DNA of 35,072 nucleotides. Origin: Allobosea sp. Root381. Its GTDB lineage: Bacteria; Pseudomonadota; Alphaproteobacteria; Rhizobiales; Beijerinckiaceae. A program made the translations under genes and the position numbers. Below the pieces are notes generated by a model. It worked only from the letters and a program-made list of their open reading frames with translations, made no database searches and was not told where the DNA came from. Positions within the stretch are counted from its first letter, which is position 1; each line of letters opens with the position of its first letter. This document shows, in pieces, positions 14,483 to 24,070 of the stretch. The stretch lies in the NCBI RefSeq assembly GCF_001429395.1, contig NZ_LMJT01000026.1:1-35072 (forward strand), read 5' to 3'.

Positions 14483-15450
14483 TGGATGGTGATTCCGGCG
14501 TCTTTGATGAGCTTGCCGAGCCGGTCGCTCTCGGCGCGGACATAGCTGCCGAGCTCGTCGGGCGTCATCGCCGTTGGCTCGTTGCCGATCGCCTCCATCC
14601 GCTTCCTGAAATCCTCGGAGCGGACGATCCGCGAGATCGAGCCGTTGAGCCGGTCCACGACGGGCTTCGGCGTTCCCGCTGGGGCGAAGACGGCGAACCA
14701 GCTCTCGCCGACGATGCCGGGATAGCCGAGCTCGGCGAAGGTCGGCACGTCCGGCAGTTGCGGGAGCCGCTTCTGCGAGAGCACGGCGAGCGCGTTGTAC
14801 TGCCCGGCGACATGGTTGGGTGCCGAGTTGGTCAGCGCCTCGACATTGGTGTCGATGACGCCGGCCAGCATGTCATTCATTGCCGGCGCGGCGCCACGAT
14901 AGTGCACATGGGCCACCTTTATGCCGAGCTCGCGCGCCACGAGTTCGCCCAGCAGGTGCACGGTGCTGCCGGCGCCGTTGGTGGCGTTGTTGATCTTGCC
15001 GGCGTTGGCGAGTGCGTACTCGCGGAAGCTCTTCACGTCCTGTGCGGGAAAGCCCTTCCTGACCACGAAGGCGAACGGCACTTTCACAACCATCGCCACC
15101 GGCGCGAAGTCGTCGAGCTTGTACTTGATCGCCGGCAGCAGATGCGGGTTCGTCGTGAAGGTCGTGGCTGCAGTGAAGAGCAGCGTGTGGCCGTCCTTCT
15201 CGGCGTTGGCGACGGCCTGTGTGCCGATCGTGGTGCTGGCGCCGCCGCGGTTCTCGATCACCACCGAGCGACCGTATTCGGCGCCGAGCTGCTCGGCGAC
15301 GATGCGCGCGACGATGTCGGTGGTGCCGCCGGCCGGGAAAGGCACGATCAGGCTGATGTTGCGCTCGGGATAGTTCGCCAGCGCGGGACCGAGAGGCAGC
15401 GCGAGCGCGGCGGCGAGAAGCAGGCGGCGGGCGATGCGAATGGCTGTCAT
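14479..15450 (-). CDS. Bug-type tripartite tricarboxylate transporter substrate-binding protein
   Basis: The 323-residue protein has a signal peptide (to about residue 25, GPALA) and the Bug/TctC fold signatures: YPERNISLIVPFPAGGTTD, RSVVIENRGGASTTIG, AHVHYRGAAPAMNDMLAG and the PTFAELGYPG segment. It should bind a carboxylate in the periplasm. No TctA or TctB membrane partner is present in the window, so it is an orphan binding protein, as is common for this family. It sits between the SDR and a CoA-transferase in the leftward operon, suggesting it binds a substrate or intermediate acid of the pathway. Confidence 0.9.
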   Translation of the reverse strand: MTAIRIARRLLLAAALALPLGPALANYPERNISLIVPFPAGGTTDIVARIVAEQLGAEYGRSVVIENRGGASTTIGTQAVANAEKDGHTLLFTAATTFTTNPHLLPAIKYKLDDFAPVAMVVKVPFAFVVRKGFPAQDVKSFREYALANAGKINNATNGAGSTVHLLGELVARELGIKVAHVHYRGAAPAMNDMLAGVIDTNVEALTNSAPNHVAGQYNALAVLSQKRLPQLPDVPTFAELGYPGIVGESWFAVFAPAGTPKPVVDRLNGSISRIVRSEDFRKRMEAIGNEPTAMTPDELGSYVRAESDRLGKLIKDAGITIQ

Positions 15451-15508
15451 GGCTGTTTCCTCCGGGAAAGGGCGCGCGCCTTCTGGCGTCTTCGCCGCCG
15501 TGCGGCGC

Positions 15509-16318
15509 TCAGGCCGCGATCATGTGCAGGCCCTCGCCGAGATGCGCGGCGCCGTCGATCTGGATGAGCTGGCCGGTCATCAGCCGCCCCGCCGGGGAGG
15601 CGAGGAACGCGACGAGTTCGGCCACTTCCTCGACCGAGGTGGTGATGCCCATCGGCGTCGCGGCGGTGAGCTTTTCCAGCATCGGCCGGGCTGCCTCGCT
15701 CGCCAGCCCCTCGGTCACGACAGTGCCGGGGCCGATGCAGTTCAGCCTTATGCCGTCCTTCGCCCATTCCAGCGCGAGCGATCGCGTGAGCCCGAGCACG
15801 CCGGCCCGCGCCGCGACCGAATGGGCGAGGCCCATCGAGCCACGGTCGATGCCCGAGAGCGAGATATTGGCGACTGCGCCCCGGCGCGCCTTCAGGAACG
15901 GGTACGCCGCCTTTGTCACGGTGAAGACCGCCGACAGGTTGAGGTCGATCACCGCGTCCCAGCCCCGGCGGCTGATCTCGGTCGCGGGGGCGAAGAACTG
16001 GCCGCCGGCATTGTTGACCAGAAGATCGATGCCCTGATCGGCACCGATCCGTGCCACCAGAGCCTCGACGGCTGCCGTATCGCGGACATTGCAGGGCTCG
16101 AAGGCGAAGCGCCCGGCCATGCCGGCGCAGAGGCCGGCCGTCCCCTCCAGCATCTCTGCGCGCCGCCCGGTGCCGAACACCGCGACGCCGAGCTCGGCGA
16201 GCCGCACCGCGATCGCCCGGCCGATGCCGGAGCCGGCGCCCGAGACGAAGGCGGACGTCCCTGAGAGCGCGTGCTCGTTCAGCACCTTGAAGGCGCCCTT
16301 GTCGATATCGCCGGTCAT
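15509..16318 (-). CDS. SDR-family reductase resembling peroxisomal trans-2-enoyl-CoA reductase (PECR)
   Basis: The 269-residue protein has the NADPH motif SGAGSGIG (26-33), LLVNNAGG (99-106) and GIRLNCIGPGTV. The usual Tyr-x-x-x-Lys is absent: the position reads AHSVAARAGVLGLTRSLALE (165-184), as in PECR and 2,4-dienoyl-CoA reductase-like SDRs (HSGAARAG). I infer reduction of an enoyl- or dienoyl-CoA rather than alcohol oxidation. The ATG at 16318 is preceded by GGGAGA at good distance; an in-frame ATG at 16339 would overlap the upstream gene's stop. It is part of the leftward operon. Confidence 0.85.
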   Translation of the reverse strand: MTGDIDKGAFKVLNEHALSGTSAFVSGAGSGIGRAIAVRLAELGVAVFGTGRRAEMLEGTAGLCAGMAGRFAFEPCNVRDTAAVEALVARIGADQGIDLLVNNAGGQFFAPATEISRRGWDAVIDLNLSAVFTVTKAAYPFLKARRGAVANISLSGIDRGSMGLAHSVAARAGVLGLTRSLALEWAKDGIRLNCIGPGTVVTEGLASEAARPMLEKLTAATPMGITTSVEEVAELVAFLASPAGRLMTGQLIQIDGAAHLGEGLHMIAA

Positions 16319-16335
16319 CGTCTCGTCTCCCGGTT

Positions 16336-17427
16336 TCATTCGCCGTCGCGGCGGGGTCCGCCGACGCGCGGCGTCGGATCGCGCAGGATGCGCTGCCCGT
16401 CGAACAGGGCAGGGAAGGCGGGCACGTGCTCGCCCGTCGGCAGTTCGCGACTGATCGCGCCGGGGCGCAGCCCGCGCAGGCGTGCAAGAGCCTCGACCGG
16501 ATGGCGCACGGGGCCTGCGGGAATGGCGAGCCGCTCCATCTCGGCCAGCACCTCGGCCTGCGTGCGCGCCGTGGTCCAGTCCGCGACGGCGCCATCGAAC
16601 TCCGGAATCGCCGCGAGCCGCTCCGGCAGGGTCGAGGCGCGCCCGCCCACGAGCGGGCCGAGCTTCGCCCAGTAGGGGTCGAGCCCGCCATAGATGTAGA
16701 CATGGCCGTCCGCGCAGGGGTAGACGCCCGACGGCGCCGAGGCCCGGTCGCGGTTGCCGGTCGGTGCGCCGGGCACGCCGCCCTCGCTCACGAGAAGCCC
16801 GGCCGGCCCGAGCAGCATCGCGCCCGCCACCTCCATCATCGAGATGTCGACGAGGCAGCCCTCGCCACGGGCACGCGCCGGATCGAGCAAGGCCATCGCG
16901 GTCGAGAGCCCGGCATAGAGGCCCGAGAAGAAATCGGTCGGCCACGAGGTCGAGATCCGCGGCGTGCCGTCTTCGGCGCCGTTGAGCCAGGCGAAGCCGC
17001 TCTCGCACTGGGCGATCGTGTCCATGCAGGTGCGGTCGTCCTGCTGGCCGTAGCCGGAGACCAGCGTCGCGACGAGGCGCGGATAGCGCGCGCGCAGCGT
17101 CTGCAGCTCCAGCCCGAGGCGCTTCAGTCCGCCCGGCGCGACGTTGCAGACCAGCGCGTCGGCGTCTGCCAGCAGGGCGTCGAGCTCGGCGCGGCCGGCA
17201 TCGCTGCGGGTGTCGATCACCACGCTCGTCTTCGACGTGTTGAACGAGCGGGCGTAGACGCTACCGTGTTCGGTGCCCGGCAGGTGACGCGAGCCGTCCC
17301 CGGTCGCGGTCTCGACCTTGATCACCTCCGCGCCGAAATCGGCGAGGAGCTGGGCTGCGGTCGGCCCTGCGATGAACTGGGCGAACTCGACGACCCGCTT
17401 GCCGGCGAGCGGACGCGGCGGCGACAT
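16336..17427 (-). CDS. Second class III (CaiB/BaiF) CoA-transferase
   Basis: The 363-residue protein has GKRVVEFAQFIAGPTAAQLL, ADFGAEVIKVE, the SGYGQQDDR loop and catalytic Asp D165 (WPTDFFSGLYAG). It differs clearly from the paralogue at 13283-14482, so the two probably use different acyl groups or serve at different steps. Its stop overlaps the possible upstream start of the SDR gene, and it begins four bases after the CoA-ligase stop, showing tight operon packing. Confidence 0.9.
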   Translation of the reverse strand: MSPPRPLAGKRVVEFAQFIAGPTAAQLLADFGAEVIKVETATGDGSRHLPGTEHGSVYARSFNTSKTSVVIDTRSDAGRAELDALLADADALVCNVAPGGLKRLGLELQTLRARYPRLVATLVSGYGQQDDRTCMDTIAQCESGFAWLNGAEDGTPRISTSWPTDFFSGLYAGLSTAMALLDPARARGEGCLVDISMMEVAGAMLLGPAGLLVSEGGVPGAPTGNRDRASAPSGVYPCADGHVYIYGGLDPYWAKLGPLVGGRASTLPERLAAIPEFDGAVADWTTARTQAEVLAEMERLAIPAGPVRHPVEALARLRGLRPGAISRELPTGEHVPAFPALFDGQRILRDPTPRVGGPRRDGE

Positions 17428-17431
17428 CGCG

Positions 17432-18760
17432 TTACTCCTGGATCACGCGCTTGGCCTTGTGGACCGTGCGCGGCAGCGTGCCCGCCGGCAGCACCTCGAC
17501 ATGGAAGCGCACGGAGAGTTTTTCCCGCAGTCTGGCCGTCAGCGCGTATTCGAGGTCGGCAGGCGCGTCGTCGGTGCGCTCGACGCGCAGTTTCACGCCG
17601 GTCAGGAAGCCGGTCTTGGCGTCCTTCACGCTGTCGTCGATCACGAGCACGTACTCGTTCGTCGTGCCGGGGAAGGCGCGGACGATGTCCTCGACGGCCG
17701 TCGGGAACAGGTTGACGCCGCGGATGATCAGCATGTCGTCGGCCCGGCCGAGCACGCCGCCCACGAGCCGCGCATGGGTGCGCCCGTCCGGCGTGCCGGC
17801 GCGGTCGCGCACCACCACGTCGCCGGTCCACCAGCGCACCAGCGGGCAGGCCTGCTTGTCGAGATGGGTCAGCACCAGCACGCCACGCTGGCCGTCCTCG
17901 ACCGTCTTGAGCGTGTCGGGGTCGAGAATCTCGGTGTGGATGTAGTCCTCGGCGAGCTGGGGGCCGAGCTGGAGGGCGGTGTCCCAGCCGATGGGCTGGC
18001 ATTCGAGCGCGCCGTAGCAGTCGAACATTTTGGCGCCCCACTGTCGCTCGATGCGCTCGCGCGTGCCGGGGATGCTGGCGCCGGGCTCGCCGCCGACGCA
18101 GACCATTTCAACGGTGGAGGAGGGCAGGTCGAAGCCCATCTCCTCGGCCGTCTCCGCGAGATGGGCCATGAAGGACGGCGTGCCGATCACGACCTTGGTG
18201 CCATATTGCTGGATGGTCTCGATCTGGCGACGCGTATCGCCTGACGAGCCGGGGATCACCAGTGCGCCGACCCGCTCCGCTCCATAGGTCGCGCCCAGCC
18301 CGCCGACGAACCAGGCGTAGTTGAACATGCACTGGAAGACGTCGCCGCGCCGCAGCCCCTGCGCGTAGAGATAGCGGGCGTATACGTCCGCCCAGCGGTC
18401 GAGGTCGGGTTTGGTCCAGAGCACCGGGGCGGGACGTGCCGTGGTGCCGGAGGAGAAGTGCACGCGGGCCGCGTCCTTGAGGTCGACCGCGGCGAGCGAG
18501 CCGAAGGGCGGCTCTTCGGCGAGGCCCGCGACATAGTCCTGCTTGCGGGTCAGCGGCAGGGCCGAGAGATCGTCGAGGCTTCTGAAGTCGCCGGGCTCGA
18601 AGCCGGTCTCGCGGAACACCCGCGCATAGTGTCTGCTGCGCTTGCCGACGTCGGCGAGCTGGCGCCGCAGGGCGCTGAGCTGGAAGCTCTCGATCCGGTC
18701 GCGCGACCAGGTCTCGACCTCGTCCCAGATCGTGTCCGAGTAGGGTCTGGCAACGGTCAT
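17432..18760 (-). CDS. Phenylacetate-CoA-ligase-like AMP-forming acyl-CoA synthetase
   Basis: The 442-residue protein has the PaaK type of ANL fold. The phosphate loop is HFSSGTTARPAPV, the A5-like motif is FDCYGALECQPIG, the hinge region is GRADDMLIIRGVNLFPTAVE, and the C-terminal Lys lies in PRTVHKAKRV. It would activate an aryl, cycloalkyl or short-chain acid with ATP and CoA. The length is normal for PaaK. The ATG at 18760 overlaps the TetR stop by four bases. As the only CoA ligase in the cluster, it is the natural entry step for a carboxylic acid substrate; which acid is unknown. Confidence 0.9.
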   Translation of the reverse strand: MTVARPYSDTIWDEVETWSRDRIESFQLSALRRQLADVGKRSRHYARVFRETGFEPGDFRSLDDLSALPLTRKQDYVAGLAEEPPFGSLAAVDLKDAARVHFSSGTTARPAPVLWTKPDLDRWADVYARYLYAQGLRRGDVFQCMFNYAWFVGGLGATYGAERVGALVIPGSSGDTRRQIETIQQYGTKVVIGTPSFMAHLAETAEEMGFDLPSSTVEMVCVGGEPGASIPGTRERIERQWGAKMFDCYGALECQPIGWDTALQLGPQLAEDYIHTEILDPDTLKTVEDGQRGVLVLTHLDKQACPLVRWWTGDVVVRDRAGTPDGRTHARLVGGVLGRADDMLIIRGVNLFPTAVEDIVRAFPGTTNEYVLVIDDSVKDAKTGFLTGVKLRVERTDDAPADLEYALTARLREKLSVRFHVEVLPAGTLPRTVHKAKRVIQE

Positions 18761-19410
18761 GACACCGGTTCCTTCAAAATGCCGCGCATGGCGTAATCGG
18801 TGAGCGTGGTGGCGATCGCGGTCAGGTCCTCGCGCCGCTGCAGCTTGCGCGGCGTGAACCAGACGGTGACCCAGTTCAGGGTGCCGAACAGCGGCTTGGT
18901 CGCCAGCCGCGGCGGCAGGTCGACGAAGGCGCCCGAGCGGATGCCCGCGTCGATGACCTCGGCGAAGAGCTGCTCGTACTCGTCGCGCATGCGGACGATC
19001 TGGCGCAGCGTCTTGACATGGCGGGCGGCCTCCGCGGCCAGCAGGTTCCGCTCGAGCCCCTGCACGGCGACCTTCTGCGTCGCCGAATCGATCATCAGGA
19101 TTTCGGTGTGCCGCAGGGCCATCCGGCGCAGCCGCTCCGCAGGCGTGCCGTCCGAGCGCGCCAGCGGCTCGATTTCCGCGAGCAGCAGCTCCATCGCCGC
19201 GATCTGGACGTCGAAGTAGAGCTCCGCCTTGCTCCGGTAGTAGTGGTAGATGCGCCCCTTGGTGGCCCCCAGCCGCTCCGCCACAGCGTCGATCGTGCTG
19301 GCGGCGTAGCCGAACTCCATGAAGACTTCGGCGGCGGCCCGGATGATCTCGTCGCGCGACTGGCGGGCGTCTTCGGTGGTGCGGGTCGTGTTGGCGGGAG
19401 CGGGTTGCAT
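18757..19410 (-). CDS. TetR-family transcriptional repressor
   Basis: The 217-residue protein has a TetR helix-turn-helix at about 20-66 (AAAEVFMEFGYAASTIDAVA, ERLGATKGRIYHYYRSK) and an all-helical ligand domain. It resembles the FadR/KstR-like repressors of acyl-CoA catabolism (YYRSKAELYFDVQIAAMELL). It is embedded inside the leftward operon between an acyl-CoA dehydrogenase and the CoA ligase, so it would be made together with the genes it controls. The two 18-bp palindromes at 25289-25306 and 25516-25533 are its likely operators. The inducer is presumably an acyl-CoA of the pathway; this is inference. Confidence 0.9.
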   Translation of the reverse strand: MQPAPANTTRTTEDARQSRDEIIRAAAEVFMEFGYAASTIDAVAERLGATKGRIYHYYRSKAELYFDVQIAAMELLLAEIEPLARSDGTPAERLRRMALRHTEILMIDSATQKVAVQGLERNLLAAEAARHVKTLRQIVRMRDEYEQLFAEVIDAGIRSGAFVDLPPRLATKPLFGTLNWVTVWFTPRKLQRREDLTAIATTLTDYAMRGILKEPVS

Positions 19411-19424
19411 GGCGGGCGCTTTCG

Positions 19425-20605
<1,181 letters not shown>

Positions 20606-20609
<4 letters not shown>

Positions 20610-21610
20610 GCGTCGGCCTTTCGAGCTGTCGTATGCGGAGAGGTTGAGCGCGACCGGGCGGCGACCCGTCGCCGTGCTTCCGCGAGGGTCTGGACGAGGC
20701 CGAAAAGGCCGCCGGGCAGATAGGCAAGCACCAGGATCAGCAGGCTGCCGAGGATGATGCGGTCGACATAGCCGCCGAAGGACCAGAACTTCTCCTGCGC
20801 CAGGATCAGCGCCACGCCGATCAGGGGGCCCAGCAGCAGGCGCCGTCCGATGACGACGACGGCCGTCAGCATCAGGATGAGGAAGTAGGTCTCGAGCAGG
20901 TCGGCGCTGACATACGCGCGCTGGTAGGCGTAGAGCCAGCCGGCCGCGGCCGTGATCGGCGCCGAAAACAGGAAGACCTGAACCCGCGTGCGCTGCGGGT
21001 CGATCCCCGACATCGTCGCCAGCCGCGGGTTGAGGTGGACCATGATTGCGGCCTGGCCGAGCCGCGAGCGGCGGAAGGCGCGCATCAGGTAGAGCGTCGC
21101 CAGCAGCAGCAGGAAAGCGACGGGCCAGAGCTCGACATCGCCGACGGCGCGGAAGCCGAGCCAGCCGATCTCGAAGGCCGGGATGCCGCGCAGCCCGTCC
21201 GAGCCGCCGATGAACTCCCAGTTCGAGGCGACCGTCAGCGCCACCACCGCCACCGCGTAGGTGACCAGCGAGAACACGAACTCGCGCAGCCTGAGCGTGA
21301 TCAGCCCGAGCAGGCCGGCGGCGATCAGCGCGGCGACGATGGTGCCGGCCAGCGTGCCGAGCGGGTTGAACTCCAGCCTGACCGAGAGCAGGGCGGTGAC
21401 GTAGGCGCCGAGCGCGAAGAACACGGTGTGCGCGAGGCTGACCTCGCCGAGGTCGGAGACGATGCTGTCGAGCCCGTAGGACATCACGGCGAAGATCGCG
21501 ATCAGCACCAACGCCGCATAGACCGCCGGGCTGCCGCCGAGCAGGACCGGAGCGAAGAATCCGGCAACGGCGAGGATGGCGGCCGCAGGCCACTTCAGGG
21601 CAGAGCTCAT
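20606..21610 (-). CDS. Branched-chain-amino-acid-type ABC transporter permease (LivM-like)
   Basis: The 334-residue membrane protein has about nine hydrophobic segments and the LivM-type motif SLAHTVFFALGAYVTALL. The EAA-like loop reads ATLYLMRAFRRSRLGQAAIM. The C-terminal tail is basic. It pairs with the LivH-like permease, whose stop overlaps its start by a single base. In catabolic operons such importers usually carry aromatic or alicyclic acids rather than amino acids. Confidence 0.92.
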
Positions 21611-22476
21611 CAGCGGCCTCCCGGAGCCACGGCCAGCCCCCCGGGCCGCAGGACGAGCACCGCGATCAGCACGCCGAAGGCCGCCGCCGTCGCATAGGCC
21701 GGCGAGACCAGGGCCCCGAAGAACGCGGTGAAGAGGCCCAGCACGATGCCCGCGACATAGGAGCCCGTGACGCTGCCGATGCCGCCGAGCACGACCACGA
21801 CGAAGGTGATGATGACCTCGTCGAAGCCCATCGAGGTCAGGATCGGCGTGCGTGGCGCGACCAGCGCGGCGGCCAGAGCCACGGCCGCGCCCTCGAACGC
21901 GAAGACCGCGAGGTAGACCTTCTTGACGTCGATGCCGGCGAGCAGGGACAGCGCCGGGTCCTCGGCCACCATCCGCGCCGTGCGGCCGACGCCGGTGTTC
22001 TCGATCACGTATTTGAGCACGGCGAAGAAGGCGATCGCGACGAGGACGATGGCGATGTCCTGCCAGGTGAACCAGAGGTCGCCCCAGTAGATGTCGCGTG
22101 TCGAAAGCGGGGTCTCCAGGATCTGCCCGGTCGAACCGAAGACGAGGCCCGCCGCGCCGTGCAGCACGTAGCCGAAGCCGAGCGTCACGATCATGATCGA
22201 GACGAGGTCCTGCGCCAGCGTCAGCCGCAGCATCACCCGCTGCATCACGTAGCCGACCGCGACGCCGGCCAGCATCGCGACCGGGATCGCCACGAGATAG
22301 GGCAGGCCGAGGCGCGAGACCAAGTACCAGGTCATGAAGGCGCCGAGCATGTACATCTGCCCGTGGCCGAAATTCACCAGGCGAGCGACGCCGAGCAGCA
22401 CCGTCCAGCCGATCGCGATCAGCGCGTAGGCGTGGCCGAGCACCAGCCCGTTGATGAGCTGCTGGGTCAGGTTCAT
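21610..22476 (-). CDS. Branched-chain-amino-acid-type ABC transporter permease (LivH-like)
   Basis: The 288-residue integral membrane protein has the LivH start (NLTQQLINGLVLGHAYALIA), the GQMYMLGAFMTW segment and the C-terminal VVVLGGIGSVTGSYVAGIVL motif. About eight membrane segments are visible. Its start overlaps the LivF-like stop by four bases, and its stop touches the LivM-like start, so the transporter genes are translationally coupled. It forms the inner-membrane channel with LivM. Confidence 0.93.
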   Translation of the reverse strand: MNLTQQLINGLVLGHAYALIAIGWTVLLGVARLVNFGHGQMYMLGAFMTWYLVSRLGLPYLVAIPVAMLAGVAVGYVMQRVMLRLTLAQDLVSIMIVTLGFGYVLHGAAGLVFGSTGQILETPLSTRDIYWGDLWFTWQDIAIVLVAIAFFAVLKYVIENTGVGRTARMVAEDPALSLLAGIDVKKVYLAVFAFEGAAVALAAALVAPRTPILTSMGFDEVIITFVVVVLGGIGSVTGSYVAGIVLGLFTAFFGALVSPAYATAAAFGVLIAVLVLRPGGLAVAPGGR

Positions 22477-23204
22477 GCCGCGTGCGCTCCCAGATAGGCT
22501 TCAGCGATCCGGGGATCGTCGCGCATGGTGGCGGCCGGTCCTTCGGCCACGACATTGCCGCGCTCGAGCAGGACGAGGCGGTCGACCACCTCGATCGCCG
22601 CGCTGACGTTCTGCTCGACGAGCAGCACCGCGAGGCCGGTGTCGGCGAGTTCCTTGACCGTCTGCAGCACCGTCGCCACCAGCCGCGGCGCCAACCCGAT
22701 CGAGGGCTCGTCCAGCAGCAGCGCGGAGGGGCCGAGGCGCAGTGCCCGCGCGATGCCGAGCATCTGCCGCTCGCCGCCCGAGAGCTGCGAGCCGAGGTGC
22801 CCGCGCCGCTCCTTCAGCCGTGGGAAGAGATCGTAGATCTCGTCGACGGAATAGGCTTTTCGGCCTGCGGGCACGTCTCCGATGCTGGCGCTGGCGAGGT
22901 TCTCCGCCACGCTCATCGTGCCGAAGATCAGCTTGCCTTCCGGGATCAGCAGCAGGCCCTTGCGCACCCTTGCGAAGCTCGGGAGCTGCGAGATGTCCTC
23001 GCCCTGCAGCGTTACCTTGCCCGTGATACGCGGGCGCCCACGCGACCAGCCGAGGATCGAGTTGACCAGCGTCGACTTGCCGGCACCGTTGGCGCCGACA
23101 ACGCCGACGAGTTCCCCGCGCCCCACCGCGAGATGCGGCACATGGAGCGCCTGGTTGCCGCCATAGGCGACGACGAGGTCGTGGGCTTCGAGGACCGCGC
23201 TCAT
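22473..23204 (-). CDS. ABC transporter ATP-binding protein (LivF-like)
   Basis: The 243-residue ATPase has Walker A GANGAGKST, a Q-loop region (LLIPEGKLIFGTMSVAENL, where LivF proteins carry PEG), signature LSGGERQ, Walker B SALLLDEPSIGL, and the H-loop region with VEQNVSAAIEV. The EGK and EQN patterns are typical of LivF rather than LivG. Its ATG overlaps the LivG-like stop by four bases. It powers the importer. Confidence 0.93.
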   Translation of the reverse strand: MSAVLEAHDLVVAYGGNQALHVPHLAVGRGELVGVVGANGAGKSTLVNSILGWSRGRPRITGKVTLQGEDISQLPSFARVRKGLLLIPEGKLIFGTMSVAENLASASIGDVPAGRKAYSVDEIYDLFPRLKERRGHLGSQLSGGERQMLGIARALRLGPSALLLDEPSIGLAPRLVATVLQTVKELADTGLAVLLVEQNVSAAIEVVDRLVLLERGNVVAEGPAATMRDDPRIAEAYLGAHAA

Positions 23205-23989
23205 GCTGCGCGCCCCAGATAGGCTTCGAGCACACGGCGGTCGGTCTGGATCTCGCGCGGCGTTCCCGTCGCGAGCAGCCGGCCCTGGTCGAGCACGACG
23301 ATGCGGTCGGCGACCGCCATGATCAGGTCCATGTGATGCTCGATCACGACGAGCGCGAGACCCTCCGCGCGAAGCTCCTTGAGCAGGGCGACGAGCTTGG
23401 CCATGTCGGCGCCGCCCAGGCCCGCGGCCGGCTCGTCGAGCATCAGCACGCGCGCGCCGGAGCCGTAGGCCAGCGCGATCGAGAGCAGGCGCTGCGAGCC
23501 GTAGGGAATGTTGCCGGGCCGCAGATCGTGCAGCTCCGCGGGGATGCCGAAGCGTTCCAGCACCGCGCGCCCGGCCTGCCGCGCCTCGCGCCGGGCTGCG
23601 GCCTCCCGCCAGGGCGCCAGAACGGTCGAGAGCAGGCCGGTGCCGAACCTGTCCTGCATCACCGTCAGCATGTTCTCGGCGACGGTGATGTCGTGGAAGA
23701 AGGCGTTCTGCTGGAAGGCGCGCTTGAGCCCGCGTGCGGCGAGTTGGCTGGCGGGGATGCCGGTTACGTCGCTGCCGCCGAGAGAAACCCGGCCGCGCCG
23801 AACGGTCATGTGGGTCACGGCGTCGTAGCAGGAACTCTTGCCCGCGCCGTTCGGGCCGATGATGCCGAGGATCTCGCCGGCGTCGACATGCCAGTCGACC
23901 TCGTCGAGCGCGACCAGCGCGCCATAGGTGACACCCAGTCCCTCGACTTTCAGCAGCGGTGTAGTCGGTACGGTCATCGGTCTGGTCAT
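23201..23989 (-). CDS. ABC transporter ATP-binding protein (LivG-like)
   Basis: This roughly 262-residue ATPase has Walker A GPNGAGKSS, LKRAFQQNAFFHDITVAENM, a degenerate signature (IPYGSQRLLSIA, typical of LivG), Walker B VLMLDEPAAGLG and the H-loop IEHHMDLIM. The start is uncertain: ATG at 23989 (MTRPMTVPTT), ATG at 23977 or TTG at 24001 are all in frame, and none has a strong Shine-Dalgarno. An 81-base gap separates it from the binding-protein gene, the largest gap between transporter genes. Confidence 0.9.
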   Translation of the reverse strand: MTRPMTVPTTPLLKVEGLGVTYGALVALDEVDWHVDAGEILGIIGPNGAGKSSCYDAVTHMTVRRGRVSLGGSDVTGIPASQLAARGLKRAFQQNAFFHDITVAENMLTVMQDRFGTGLLSTVLAPWREAAARREARQAGRAVLERFGIPAELHDLRPGNIPYGSQRLLSIALAYGSGARVLMLDEPAAGLGGADMAKLVALLKELRAEGLALVVIEHHMDLIMAVADRIVVLDQGRLLATGTPREIQTDRRVLEAYLGRAA

Positions 23990-24070
23990 CCCGGTGGCCA
24001 ATGGCGGAGCGTTCGCCGGAGCGGGGCGCTCCAGCGTGGGTTCTGTAGATCGTCGAAATCCGTGGCGTGA

